A DNA stretch of 64,000 bases from JBEBSD01 sp040394475 (GTDB lineage: Bacteria; Bacteroidota; Bacteroidia; Cytophagales; Spirosomataceae). Below the pieces are notes generated by a model, which had not been told where the DNA came from, ran no database searches, and saw nothing but the letters and a program-made list of their open reading frames with translations. The position numbers and the translations under genes were made by a program. The stretch is taken from positions 39,769 through 103,768 of the forward strand of contig JBEBSD010000012.1 in the NCBI GenBank assembly GCA_040394475.1, read 5' to 3'. Shown in pieces: positions 1 to 8,418 of this stretch (positions within the stretch are counted from its first letter, which is position 1; every line of letters begins with the position of its first letter).

Positions 1-2
1 CT

Positions 3-500
3 GTCAAACCGGAAATTATCCGTTTAATGAAACATTCCGTCCATACTTCTGATTTACAACGGGTTATCTGCATCCTCTCCATGCTGGAGTTATTATCCGG
101 CGCGGCAGACATGGCCCCCATTTCCTCCCGGAAAGGCATTCAGAAATCCAGCAAAGAAGAGAATGACCGGCTGAATAAAATATACAGCTATACGCTGGAA
201 CACTTCGCCCGCGACCTTACCCTGGAAGAAATGGCGGAAGTGGCGCATCTGAGCGTCACCTCTTTTTGCCGTTATTTCAAAAAAATGTCTCAAAAAACCT
301 TTTATGACTTTCTGACCGAGATCCGCATTAGTCATGCACAGCGACTGCTGATTGAGGACGAGAGCGCCACGGTTGAAGTCATCTTCTCCGAATGCGGATT
401 CAATAACCGGTCCAGCTTTTTCAGCCATTTTAAACGAATAACCGGCTGCACACCCCAGGAATACAAACGCCGGTATCTTTATGAGAATATATTTATATAA
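3..500 (+). CDS. AraC-family transcriptional regulator, C-terminal part (5' end outside window)
   Basis: The reading frame is open from base 3, so the gene begins upstream and only its last 165 codons are visible. The final ~100 residues form an AraC/XylS DNA-binding domain with two helix-turn-helix units: the first around LTLEEMAEVAHLSVTSFCRY, the second around ATVEVIFSECGFNNRSSFFS, then the usual TPQEYKRRY ending. The ATG at 27 is internal to the domain architecture and should not be taken as the start. The missing N-terminus is probably a cupin-type sensor, as in most 280-300 residue members, but this cannot be seen. The ligand and targets are unknown. A heptad repeat array starts 11 bases after the stop. 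Confidence 0.9.
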   Translation, partial: VKPEIIRLMKHSVHTSDLQRVICILSMLELLSGAADMAPISSRKGIQKSSKEENDRLNKIYSYTLEHFARDLTLEEMAEVAHLSVTSFCRYFKKMSQKTFYDFLTEIRISHAQRLLIEDESATVEVIFSECGFNNRSSFFSHFKRITGCTPQEYKRRYLYENIFI

Positions 501-510
501 TGACGCTTTT

Positions 511-914
511 TGAGTTATGAGTTATGAGTTATGAGTTATGAGTTCCGATAGCCGATAGCCGACAGCCGATGACCTAATACCTAATTATGAGTTATGAATT
601 ATGAGTTCCGATAGCTGAAAGCCGATAGCTGATACCTAATTATGAGTTATGAATTATGAGTTCCGATAGCTGAAAACTGATAGCTGATACCTAATTATGA
701 GTTATGAGTTATGAGTTCCGATAGCTGATACCTAATTATGAGTTATGAATTATGAGTTATGAGTTATGAGTTCCGATAGCTGAAAGCCGATAGCCGATGA
801 CCTATTACCTAATTATGAGTTATGAATTCCGATAGCTGATGACCTAACACCTCAAACCTAACACCTAACACCTAACACCTAAAACCTAAAACCTAACACC
901 TAACTCCTAACTCC
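511..914 (+). repeat. heptad-phased intergenic repeat array 1
   Basis: About 57 consecutive 7-base words fill the gap between the AraC tail and the DUF6265 gene. The words are TATGAGT/TATGAAT, GCCGATA/GCTGATA/GCTGAAA/TCCGATA and ACCTAAT/ACCTAAC/ACCTCAA/ACCTAAA, with an occasional 6-base unit. The left three quarters cycle through the first two word classes separated by ACCTAAT. The last ~80 bases are almost pure ACCTAAC-type words and run up to the ATG at 915. No ORF, promoter motif or RBS is recognisable inside. Related arrays occur at 12350, 28007, 56079, 56860, 58654 and 63728. Confidence 0.9.
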
Positions 915-1406
915 ATGAACACTACCCGAATTACGGTGCTTGCCTGCTGCCTGTTGCTGACCGCTCTCTGTTCCCGCGCACAAAAGGGATCCCTTAATGA
1001 CCTGAAATTCATTGAGGGACACTGGATGGGAACTTATAACGGCGGGCCGATTGAAGCCTCCTGGACGGCTCCTCTGGGAAATAATATTGTCGGTTACATC
1101 CGGATGATTAAAGATAACAAACCTGCACTTTACGAGATTTTCGCTTTTGAGGAATCGGCATCTGGTCCTGTAGCAAGGGTTAAACATTTTAAACCCGGAC
1201 TGATCTCGGTAGAAGAAAAAGAAGATGCCGACACCTACCGGTTTATTGAAGCGCAAAAAAATCAGGCCCTGTTTGAAAAATACGACGGACAGGTCCGGAT
1301 CATTTATGAATTACGGAAAACCAACCAGTTTGTTATTCAAAAAGGCGCCCTTAAGGATGGGAAATGGGAGTTTATTGACCTTTTCATTTTCAAACGGATG
1401 AAGTGA
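915..1406 (+). CDS. DUF6265-family exported protein
   Basis: 163 residues. Residues 1-22 are a signal peptide ending in SRA-Q, so the protein is exported and probably periplasmic. The mature part begins with the family pattern LKFIEGHWMGTYNGGPIEAS, followed by NNIVGYIRMI and a beta-rich C-terminus (ARVKHFKPGLISVEEKE, FIDLFIFKRM). This matches DUF6265, a small calycin-like beta-barrel family of unknown function common in Bacteroidota. The start follows directly on heptad array 1, so there is no Shine-Dalgarno sequence and any promoter must lie within or before the repeats. The next gene starts 53 bases downstream. Confidence 0.8.
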   Translation: MNTTRITVLACCLLLTALCSRAQKGSLNDLKFIEGHWMGTYNGGPIEASWTAPLGNNIVGYIRMIKDNKPALYEIFAFEESASGPVARVKHFKPGLISVEEKEDADTYRFIEAQKNQALFEKYDGQVRIIYELRKTNQFVIQKGALKDGKWEFIDLFIFKRMK

Positions 1407-1458
1407 GCCGCGTCGTCCCTTTGACGAAACCAATCACCGCGCAGGCAAAACCAACGAC

Positions 1459-1941
1459 ATGGATAAGCTGAACAATGCATTGTTAAAGGATTTTCGACAT
1501 ATTATTCTATACGGACTGATTTTAGCGATTTTAGTCTTTGCCCTGAAATGGCTGCAATGGAAATTCTTAATCGTTGACAATGCCATAGACATTTATATCG
1601 GGCTTATCGCTGTCTTCTTTACCGCTTTGGGTGTCTGGGTAGCTACACAGCTTGTGAAACCCGACGTCCAGACCATCGTTGTGGAAAAGGAAGTGTTTGT
1701 AACCCCGCCAGACGAATTTACAGTCAATGAAACCGAATTGAAAAAGCTGCAGCTAAGCAGCAGGGAATTCGAAGTGCTGCAACTTTTGGGAAGAGGTTAC
1801 AGCAATGCTGACATTGCAGATCACCTGTTCCTCTCGGTCAGTACGGTAAAAACGCACGTTTCCAATCTCTTCCTGAAAATGGACGTAAAAAGCAGGATGC
1901 AAACAATCGAAAAGGCCAGGAGACTGAAAATCATTGAGTAG
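1459..1941 (+). CDS. membrane-anchored LuxR-type HTH regulator
   Basis: 160 residues. Two hydrophobic segments (about 16-34 and 44-66) anchor the N-terminus in the membrane. Residues 95-155 are a LuxR/GerE helix-turn-helix (LSSREFEVLQLLGRGYSNAD, then FLSVSTVKTHVSNLFLKM). There is no receiver domain, so control would come through the membrane part or through partners. The next gene, a DUF4199 membrane protein, starts 111 bases later on the same strand. Pairing of LuxR-type regulators with DUF4199 proteins is common in Bacteroidota, so a functional link is likely but unproven. Confidence 0.85.
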   Translation: MDKLNNALLKDFRHIILYGLILAILVFALKWLQWKFLIVDNAIDIYIGLIAVFFTALGVWVATQLVKPDVQTIVVEKEVFVTPPDEFTVNETELKKLQLSSREFEVLQLLGRGYSNADIADHLFLSVSTVKTHVSNLFLKMDVKSRMQTIEKARRLKIIE

Positions 1942-2052
1942 GTAGTCTCATACGTTACTATCAACGCTTCATAAATCGTATTTTGGTACTAAAGTATGAC
2001 TGGAATTTCACGTTCAGACGTTAGGTTTGCGGTCTATCCAAAAGAACAGAAA

Positions 2053-2556
2053 ATGAAAAAAACAGTAGTGGTTTTCGGATTGGTCATCGGGACGATCCTG
2101 TGTGCAAATATGATTATAATGGTCAATATGATGTACACGAGCCCCGATTTTAAAGGGAACGATGTTGTCGGCTACGCGGCGATGGTCGTGCTTTTTTCGC
2201 TTATTTTCTTTGGGGTCAGAAACTACCGCAATAAACACCTCGGCGGGTTTGTCTCCTTTGGTAAAGCATTTAAAACAGGATTTTTAATCGCACTCGTGGG
2301 CTCCACCATGTACGTGGTTGTCTGGCTTTTTTATTATTACCTTTTTGTTCCCGACTTCATTGACGTATACACTTCACACGTATTAAATAATTGTACTCCG
2401 TCCGACCTGGCCGCTAAAACCACAGAAATGAAAAACTTCGGGGAGATGTATAAAAATCCGCTCTTTGTAGTTTTAATTACCTATTCGGAAGTACTGCCGA
2501 TCGGAGTACTTGTGGCGCTTGTGAGTGCGTTACTACTCAGGAAAAAAGCAAGATAA
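2053..2556 (+). CDS. DUF4199 family membrane protein
   Basis: 167 residues from the ATG at 2053, which begins MKKTVVVFGLVIGT with the first transmembrane helix. The upstream in-frame ATG at 1996 would add 19 polar residues before that helix and is less likely. Four transmembrane segments are visible (about 3-24, 37-54, 73-97 and 137-161), with the family signature LGGFVSFGKAFKTGFLIALV between helices two and three. Function is unknown. It is probably cotranscribed with the LuxR-type regulator upstream. Confidence 0.8.
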   Translation: MKKTVVVFGLVIGTILCANMIIMVNMMYTSPDFKGNDVVGYAAMVVLFSLIFFGVRNYRNKHLGGFVSFGKAFKTGFLIALVGSTMYVVVWLFYYYLFVPDFIDVYTSHVLNNCTPSDLAAKTTEMKNFGEMYKNPLFVVLITYSEVLPIGVLVALVSALLLRKKAR

Positions 2557-2599
2557 TCAGAACTCCTGTAACGGGTACTTCACCGGCTTAAGGGATGAA

Positions 2600-2628
2600 A
2601 GGAAGTGATGACTTACTTCCGTTATTTT
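2600..2628. terminator. weak hairpin between convergent genes
   Basis: GGAAGT and ACTTCC form a 6-bp stem around an 8-base loop, followed on the + strand by TTATTTTTT. It could terminate the DUF4199 transcript. The stem is short and the T-run starts a few bases after it, so the call is tentative. Confidence 0.4.
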
Positions 2629-5600
2629 TTAGCAGAATTCCGGGGAGCCTTATGTTCTGTTTGCAGATAATCCTTTAGTTTTTCCCTTTCTGAAGGTGTA
2701 AAACCGTAGTGTTTTTTAAATACTTTACCAAAATAACCGGGACTTTCAAAACCCACTGCATAGCCGATTTCTGCAATATTTTTTTCTCCCCTGCCCAAAA
2801 GTTCAAGCGCCATCTGCATTCTTACGTTCTGTATTAAAGTAACCGTGGGTTGTCCTGTAATCGCTTTTATTTTGCGGTTGAGTTGCGCAGTGCTCAGGGA
2901 CATGAGTTCTGCAAGTCGCTCTACGCTAAACATATAATCAGAAATATTATTCCGGATGGCCTCCTCTGCTTTTTGAAGGTATGCATTCTCTTTAGAATTT
3001 TCGTCCCATGCATGCGAAAGAGAACTCTGGTACCGCTCCTGTATTATTTTTCTGCTCCGGAGAATGTTCTCAATACGAATGCGCAACTCGCTCACCGAAA
3101 AAGGCTTGGTAAGATAATCATCGGCGCCATTTTGCAAACCGGCCATTTTGTCTTCCTGGTCTGCCCGGGCCGTGAGTAAAATGAATGGGATATGTGAGGT
3201 CGCATCGCCCGATTTTATTTTTTCGCAGAGCTCCAACCCGTCCATTTCGGGCATCATAACATCGCTTATAATAAGATCCGGGATCTGGCTGGTAGCGGTT
3301 TTGAACGCCTCAACTCCTCCGGCTGCTTCCATATACCGGTAGTCTTTTCCTAAGCTATCCCGGATAAAATGACGAAGTTCTTTGTGGTCTTCTGCTATGA
3401 GTATGGTAGGAAGTTCGTCGTCGTTTTCTCTTGCCGGAGTTGCGATTTGTTCGGTACCGGTGAGCGCGGTCTCAACGGCGGCGCTCCCGCTACCGGCCGT
3501 TCCCTCCTTCAAAATGACTGTAAAGCGGCTTCCTTTTCCTACTTCGCTTTCCACCCGTACAGAACCACCATGCAATGCCGTTAATTCCTTTACCAGTGAA
3601 AGACCTATGCCGGAACCGCCGTAATGGCGGCCGGCCGAATTGTCTGGCTGATAAAACCTGTCAAATATCCAGTTCAATTCTTCTTTGGGAATTCCAACGC
3701 CTGAATCGGACACCACTATTTGTATTACCCCTGAAAGTGGCTGAAAAGCAAGGGTCACCTGGATAACACCACGCCGCGGGGTGAACTTACAGGCATTGGA
3801 CAGCAGGTTGCTGGTAATGGTCCGTACCACGCTTTCGTCGTAGGCGATCTTTCTGATAGCGATACGGATGTCTGAAGAAGGGTCAATTTCAAATTTAAGT
3901 TGTAGCTCTTTTTGCCTGGCATAGTGAGAGAAATTGGAAACAATGGCCTTCATTTCCTGTACGAGGTCTTTGGTTTTGTAACGGAGTTTGTAACCTCCGC
4001 TTTCTATTTTCGACAGGTCCATCAGCTGATTGATCAGCTCAAGCAGTTGATGGCTGTTTTGCTCCATTTCTTTATACCGCGTCTCGGCAGCTATTTCAGA
4101 AGCATCGTCCTTTAATTGTTCCAGGTGCCCGTTGATCAAGGTGAGCGGTGTACGAAATTCATGGGTAATATTGGCCAAAAAGCGTGATTTAACCCGATCC
4201 AGCTCCAGAATGGCCTGCGCCTGCTTTCGTTCAGTCTCCAGGTTTTGCCGAAGGATCAGCCGATTTTTATATCTTCTCCAGAACAAGTAAAGAAACGCCA
4301 GGAACGTGGTTGCATAAACGAGATAAGCCAGGTTGGTTCTCCACCAAGGCGGGGAAATGATAAGCGTCATTTCTACCATCTGATCATTCCATCTGCCGAG
4401 CCCGTCGGTACCTTTCCCCTGAAAAACATAATTACCGGGGCTTAAATTAGTAAGCAGTATATTCCTGTTCCGGCCAATGGTTATCCAGGAGGTATCCCGA
4501 TTAACTATTCTATAGGCATACGTTATTTTGTCGGAGGCAATGTAGTCCAGCGAAGCCAGCGTGATACTGACCGTATTCTGGTCATATCTGAGCACATTAT
4601 CGGTAATTTCGGAAAACAACGGTCCGCGAACCGTGCCTACTAATTCTGCTTTCGATATCACTACAGGAATTGCCTGTTGCGGAGTAGTTATTTTTGCAGG
4701 ATGAAAACGGTTGTATCCGTTTATTCCGCCAAAGAAGAGTTCACCGTCGCGGCTTTTAAAATAAGAGCCGGTATTGAATTCATTGCTTTGTAAGCCATTA
4801 TCTACATCAAAGTTGACAAAGGTTCGGGTATTAAAAAGGGAAAGTCCCCGGTTGGTGCTGAGCCACAGGTTACCTTCCTCATCGTCGAGGATGCCGTAAA
4901 TGGTATTATTGGGCAGGCCGTCTTTTGTGGTAAAATGTTCAAAAGTCCCTTTGGTCTTATTGAGCTTGTTTAATCCTGTAGGAGTGCCCACCCACAAATA
5001 CTTTTCGGGTTGGCGGGGATCTGCACGAATGCTTTTGACTTCGTTGGAACTGAGGCTTTGCAGATTTTTCGCGTCGTTTTTATAAACATTGGTATATTTT
5101 TCTTCGCCCGGCAAAAAGCGGAACAGCCCTCCTGCTGTTCCAATCCATAAGCTGCCATCCGTATCGGGATGTATGGTCGAATAGTTCACTGTTAACATCC
5201 TGTCAACGCTTTCCGGAAGAAACGGGAATTTTTTAAGAATGCTGCCGGCAGGATCAAATGAAAAAAGTGTGGAAAAAGTCGAAAACCAAACGATGCCGGA
5301 AGAATCGGTAAGGATACTCATTATCATACTGTCGTTCAGGGGTACTTTTAATTCTTCTGAATGGCTTTCCGGATTATACTTTACAAGGCCCATGGGGGAA
5401 CCCAGCCAGATCGCACCATGTCTGTCTTCCGTTAGTACCCGGGTCCGAAGGTCGAACGAATTGTAGGCGGCTATTTTGCCCCCGGGCGAAATGTCCAGCT
5501 GACCGAAGGAATTAAGTGTGCTGAACAAAATTTGCTCGCCCCCACTATCGGCAGATTTGCGTTGTAAAACGGCATACAGGCTGCTGGATGCCATTTTCCC

Positions 5601-6749
5601 GTCGTCTGCGTGCGCCCCCCCCTTTTCAAATAGCGACAGGTAAGGATGTGAAAAAAAGAGCCCCCTGCCGTTACTTCCCAGCCAGATATTTCCGTCCCGA
5701 CTGCTCTTCATCGCACTGAAACGCACGTCCGTCATTTCCTTCTCGTAGGCCCCGTTCAAACCGATTTTTTTTACCATACCCGTGGAAGGGTTAAATCCAA
5801 GCAGTTTATCATCGTATGAATCCACCAGTATCAGTTTTTCGGCGCCGCTTTTCTGAATGGGCAAAAACGAGTAGAGTTTACCGGAAAACCGGTATAGAAC
5901 AAATTCTTTTCGTTTGGGATCAAATTCATAAAGACCCTCATACGAATTCATCCAAAAAACACCATCGTCGTCCCATTGTAAATCCTGCACGCTGGTTAGG
6001 AATGGCGAAAGGCTATCGTCCCGGTGTCGGCCCGCAGGAGTGTTGTTACGATATTCCTGAACATAGGTGGGATAGGCACGGTAAGGAGCTACTTCTGCTT
6101 TCTTGCTGAGATCATAGGTTTTGTAACCTTTTTTGCCACTAACCCACAATAATCCATCCGGTGCCAGAATCGCCTTGACAGGGATTTGTAGTTCCTCTTT
6201 TTCCTGAATGATCGGGATGCCGCGAAAAAAAATAGTCGTATTGGTAATCTTTTCGTCGGTGACAGCATTGATAACGACGATGTGGCCGCTTAGAAATGAA
6301 ATAACGAGGCCGGATTTTGCGTTCCCGGTAATTGAACTGATATATTTTGCTTCTTGCGGGAAATTCTTCTCCTCTATTTTGATGAAATTGTCCTGATCCC
6401 TGCTGTATAGCTGAAGGCCTCCATACAGGCTGCCTATCCAGAGGTTCCGGAACTCATCTTCATAGATCGCGGTAATATGATTGTCGCGTATAGCGCTGCT
6501 GTCATAAGTATCTGCCTTATAGATCTTAAAAGTATACCCATCGTACCGGTTCAGCCCATCTTTTGTCCCAAACCACATGTAGCCTCTATAATCCTGGCAA
6601 ATCGCGGTGATCATGTTTTGTGACAACCCTTTGTCTATATTCAGATTGCGGAACTGCAGTTCCTGCCCGAAAATGAGGTTTGCGCAACCTGGATAAGCAA
6701 GTAGCAGCAATACAGAAAAAAATGATTTGCCGCCACACGATTTGCGCAT
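2622..6749 (-). CDS. hybrid two-component system sensor/regulator (one-protein HTCS)
   Basis: 1375 residues from the ATG at 6749, which gives a clean signal peptide (MRKSCGGKSFFSVLLLLAYP). An upstream in-frame TTG at 6782 would add 11 polar residues. Domain order: periplasmic two-bladed propeller repeats (Reg_prop, ~30-710), Y_Y_Y domain (~740-820), one membrane helix (~860), HisKA with FLANITHEFRTPLTLINGHL, HATPase with DSGVGIP and GGSGIGLSLVKEL, a receiver with phospho-acceptor Asp in ISDVMMPEMDG, and a C-terminal AraC-type HTH (SPGYFGKVFKKHYGFTPSE). Such proteins usually sense oligosaccharides and switch on an adjacent polysaccharide locus. No SusC/SusD or glycoside hydrolase gene is next to it, so it is an orphan here. 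It converges with the DUF4199 gene. Confidence 0.95.
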   Translation of the reverse strand: MRKSCGGKSFFSVLLLLAYPGCANLIFGQELQFRNLNIDKGLSQNMITAICQDYRGYMWFGTKDGLNRYDGYTFKIYKADTYDSSAIRDNHITAIYEDEFRNLWIGSLYGGLQLYSRDQDNFIKIEEKNFPQEAKYISSITGNAKSGLVISFLSGHIVVINAVTDEKITNTTIFFRGIPIIQEKEELQIPVKAILAPDGLLWVSGKKGYKTYDLSKKAEVAPYRAYPTYVQEYRNNTPAGRHRDDSLSPFLTSVQDLQWDDDGVFWMNSYEGLYEFDPKRKEFVLYRFSGKLYSFLPIQKSGAEKLILVDSYDDKLLGFNPSTGMVKKIGLNGAYEKEMTDVRFSAMKSSRDGNIWLGSNGRGLFFSHPYLSLFEKGGAHADDGKMASSSLYAVLQRKSADSGGEQILFSTLNSFGQLDISPGGKIAAYNSFDLRTRVLTEDRHGAIWLGSPMGLVKYNPESHSEELKVPLNDSMIMSILTDSSGIVWFSTFSTLFSFDPAGSILKKFPFLPESVDRMLTVNYSTIHPDTDGSLWIGTAGGLFRFLPGEEKYTNVYKNDAKNLQSLSSNEVKSIRADPRQPEKYLWVGTPTGLNKLNKTKGTFEHFTTKDGLPNNTIYGILDDEEGNLWLSTNRGLSLFNTRTFVNFDVDNGLQSNEFNTGSYFKSRDGELFFGGINGYNRFHPAKITTPQQAIPVVISKAELVGTVRGPLFSEITDNVLRYDQNTVSITLASLDYIASDKITYAYRIVNRDTSWITIGRNRNILLTNLSPGNYVFQGKGTDGLGRWNDQMVEMTLIISPPWWRTNLAYLVYATTFLAFLYLFWRRYKNRLILRQNLETERKQAQAILELDRVKSRFLANITHEFRTPLTLINGHLEQLKDDASEIAAETRYKEMEQNSHQLLELINQLMDLSKIESGGYKLRYKTKDLVQEMKAIVSNFSHYARQKELQLKFEIDPSSDIRIAIRKIAYDESVVRTITSNLLSNACKFTPRRGVIQVTLAFQPLSGVIQIVVSDSGVGIPKEELNWIFDRFYQPDNSAGRHYGGSGIGLSLVKELTALHGGSVRVESEVGKGSRFTVILKEGTAGSGSAAVETALTGTEQIATPARENDDELPTILIAEDHKELRHFIRDSLGKDYRYMEAAGGVEAFKTATSQIPDLIISDVMMPEMDGLELCEKIKSGDATSHIPFILLTARADQEDKMAGLQNGADDYLTKPFSVSELRIRIENILRSRKIIQERYQSSLSHAWDENSKENAYLQKAEEAIRNNISDYMFSVERLAELMSLSTAQLNRKIKAITGQPTVTLIQNVRMQMALELLGRGEKNIAEIGYAVGFESPGYFGKVFKKHYGFTPSEREKLKDYLQTEHKAPRNSAKK

Positions 6750-6795
6750 TGCCCGGACAGGAAGGTTAGAATTTTCGATCAATGTTAAGTAAATA

Positions 6796-6936
6796 AATGC
6801 ACTTAGTCAAGCCTATGGAATTGATACATCCCGAATGGAAACCGAAGGAAAAGGGGAAAGTGATCCCATAGCGGATAATAACACCCCCGAAGGAAAAGCC
6901 AATAACCGCAGGGTGGAATTTGTAAAAATACAGTAA
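6796..6936 (+). pseudogene. remnant of an OmpA-family protein (C-terminal tail only)
   Basis: A 46-codon open segment ending in TAA at 6934 reads AYGIDTSRMETEGKGESDP, then IADNNTPEGKANNRRVEFVK and a terminal IQ. This is the hallmark C-terminus of peptidoglycan-binding OmpA domains, including the NNTPEGxAxNRRVEF motif. In-frame stop codons lie just upstream of 6796 and no start codon or remaining domain is present. The ~14 residues normally between the LSQ-like helix and AYGID also seem to be missing. It lies in the upstream region of the HTCS gene on the opposite strand, so rearrangement has placed HTCS next to a dead OmpA gene. Confidence 0.8.
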
Positions 6937-7097
6937 GGTTGGTCGCCATGTAACACACAGCGCCCATCGGGGGTTGTCACCTGTCAAGAAGCTCCTTGAT
7001 AAGGTAAAAAACGTTACGTTATTTTGCACACACGGATGGCTGCGTATCTTGCAGTCAAAAAATCGCATAAACAAACCGTCACGCGACAAACCCGTCA

Positions 7098-7919
7098 ATG
7101 AACTATCAGACATTTCAACCACATCCGGACTTAGCATCTCTTGTAAAATGTTACTGGACCTTGGAGGTTCCGGCCGGAAAAGGTCCTCAGAGACAACGGA
7201 TCGTACCTGACGGCTGCCTTGAAATGGCCTTTATTCTCGGTGACGATATCAAGCGGTATACCTCCGGAGATGTGTTCATCCTCCAACCCCGTGCAATGGT
7301 GCTTGGTCAAACCCTCGAACCTTTTTATATCGAACCCACCGGATACGTCGATTCCTTCGCCGTTCGCTTCTATCCCTATGGTTTTGCAAACTTCGTCACG
7401 ACGCCGATCAAAAATCTGGCGAACAAAGAAACACCGATAGCGCTGCTTTTTGGAGAAGAACCCGCCAAAGATTTGGAACAGAGAATTATTCAGGCACCGG
7501 GCACCGAAGAACGGATCGGAATTATAGAAGACTTTCTTTTGGCGAAATTCAAAAACGAAGTGACCGTTGACAGCATTGTGAAAGCAACTGTTGATGCCCT
7601 CTTGTCGACAAAAGGAAGTACACCGATCACCACCATTCTCAAAGATGATGTATCAAAAAGAAGACAGCTTGAAAGAAAATTCCTGAAGCAGATCGGCATC
7701 AGCCCGAAGCAACTGGGCAAAGTGATCAGGTTGCAGGCTGCCTTAAAAATGCTGCTTAAACAACAACCGGAGCGTTTTACGACAATCGCCTATGAGAGCG
7801 AATACTACGACCAGGCACACTTTATCAGGGATTTTAAAGAGTTTACGGGAACGACACCCAAAGAGTTTGCACAAGATGGGGAACTGGCCCTTTCCTCACT
7901 TTTCTATAAAAAAACGTGA
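7098..7919 (+). CDS. AraC-family regulator with DUF6597 N-terminal domain
   Basis: 273 residues. The N-terminal half (MNYQTFQPHPDLASLVKCYW, then RIVPDGCLEMAFILGDD) is the DUF6597 cupin-like domain typical of these regulators. The C-terminal ~100 residues form an AraC HTH domain (KQIGISPKQLGKVIRLQAAL, YYDQAHFIRDFKEFTGTTPK). A VOC-family gene starts 73 bases downstream on the same strand, a frequent pairing, so the two probably share a regulon. The inducer is unknown. Upstream, 6937-7097 holds no recognisable gene. Confidence 0.9.
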   Translation: MNYQTFQPHPDLASLVKCYWTLEVPAGKGPQRQRIVPDGCLEMAFILGDDIKRYTSGDVFILQPRAMVLGQTLEPFYIEPTGYVDSFAVRFYPYGFANFVTTPIKNLANKETPIALLFGEEPAKDLEQRIIQAPGTEERIGIIEDFLLAKFKNEVTVDSIVKATVDALLSTKGSTPITTILKDDVSKRRQLERKFLKQIGISPKQLGKVIRLQAALKMLLKQQPERFTTIAYESEYYDQAHFIRDFKEFTGTTPKEFAQDGELALSSLFYKKT

Positions 7920-7992
7920 AATGTCGCATTTCTACAATTTCAACCTATACCGGTTCGATAGATTTGTTCTGTAAAACAACTAACGGAGCAAT

Positions 7993-8361
7993 ATGGAAAA
8001 TTTAGTCTCGATTGTTGAAATTCCTGTTACGGACTTTTCAAGAGCAGTCGCATTTTATCAGGCACTTTTAACTATCAGTATCGAAGAGATTGAGATGGAG
8101 GGTGTGCGGATAGGGTTATTCCCTGCAAAGGGCGAAACTGTTTTTGTACAGCTGGTCTGCGGGAGCGAATACAAACCTTCCGCTCATGGTACGATTGTCT
8201 ACCTGAATGCCGGAGACGACTTGCAAACAGTCATCAACAAAATAGCAGCAAACGGTGGGGAAGTAATCGTGCCAAAGACTGAGATTGGCCCTGAAATGGG
8301 TTTTTATGCCCTGTTTACCGATACGGAGGGCAACAAATTAGGTTTACACGCGCTCCGGTAA
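7993..8361 (+). CDS. VOC-family (glyoxalase/bleomycin-resistance fold) protein
   Basis: 122 residues with the paired beta-alpha-beta-beta-beta modules of the vicinal oxygen chelate fold: IVEIPVTDFSRAVAFYQALL at the start and MGFYALFTDTEGNKLGLHAL at the end. Such proteins bind a metal and act as lyases, dioxygenases or drug-binding proteins; the substrate cannot be read from the sequence. The gene follows the AraC-type regulator and is probably under its control. A strong hairpin terminator follows. Confidence 0.85.
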   Translation: MENLVSIVEIPVTDFSRAVAFYQALLTISIEEIEMEGVRIGLFPAKGETVFVQLVCGSEYKPSAHGTIVYLNAGDDLQTVINKIAANGGEVIVPKTEIGPEMGFYALFTDTEGNKLGLHALR

Positions 8362-8382
8362 AACTCCTTGTCGCAAGCAAGC

Positions 8383-8418
8383 AACGCAAAATGGGCTCCG
8401 TGGAGCCCATTTTGCGTT
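8383..8418. terminator. perfect 17-bp inverted repeat between convergent VOC and leuS genes
   Basis: AACGCAAAATGGGCTCC is followed by two bases and its exact complement. The right arm overlaps the first two bases of the leuS stop codon (complement of 8417-8419). The arms contain T/A runs on both strands, so this fits a bidirectional terminator for the two converging genes. Confidence 0.75.

Noticed and set aside
511..914. CRISPR-like array
   Set aside because: Units are 7 bases without unique spacers of constant length, and no cas gene is present.
6974..7210. Small + strand frame overlapping the AraC start
   Set aside because: Out of frame with the conserved DUF6597 start, no similarity to known proteins.
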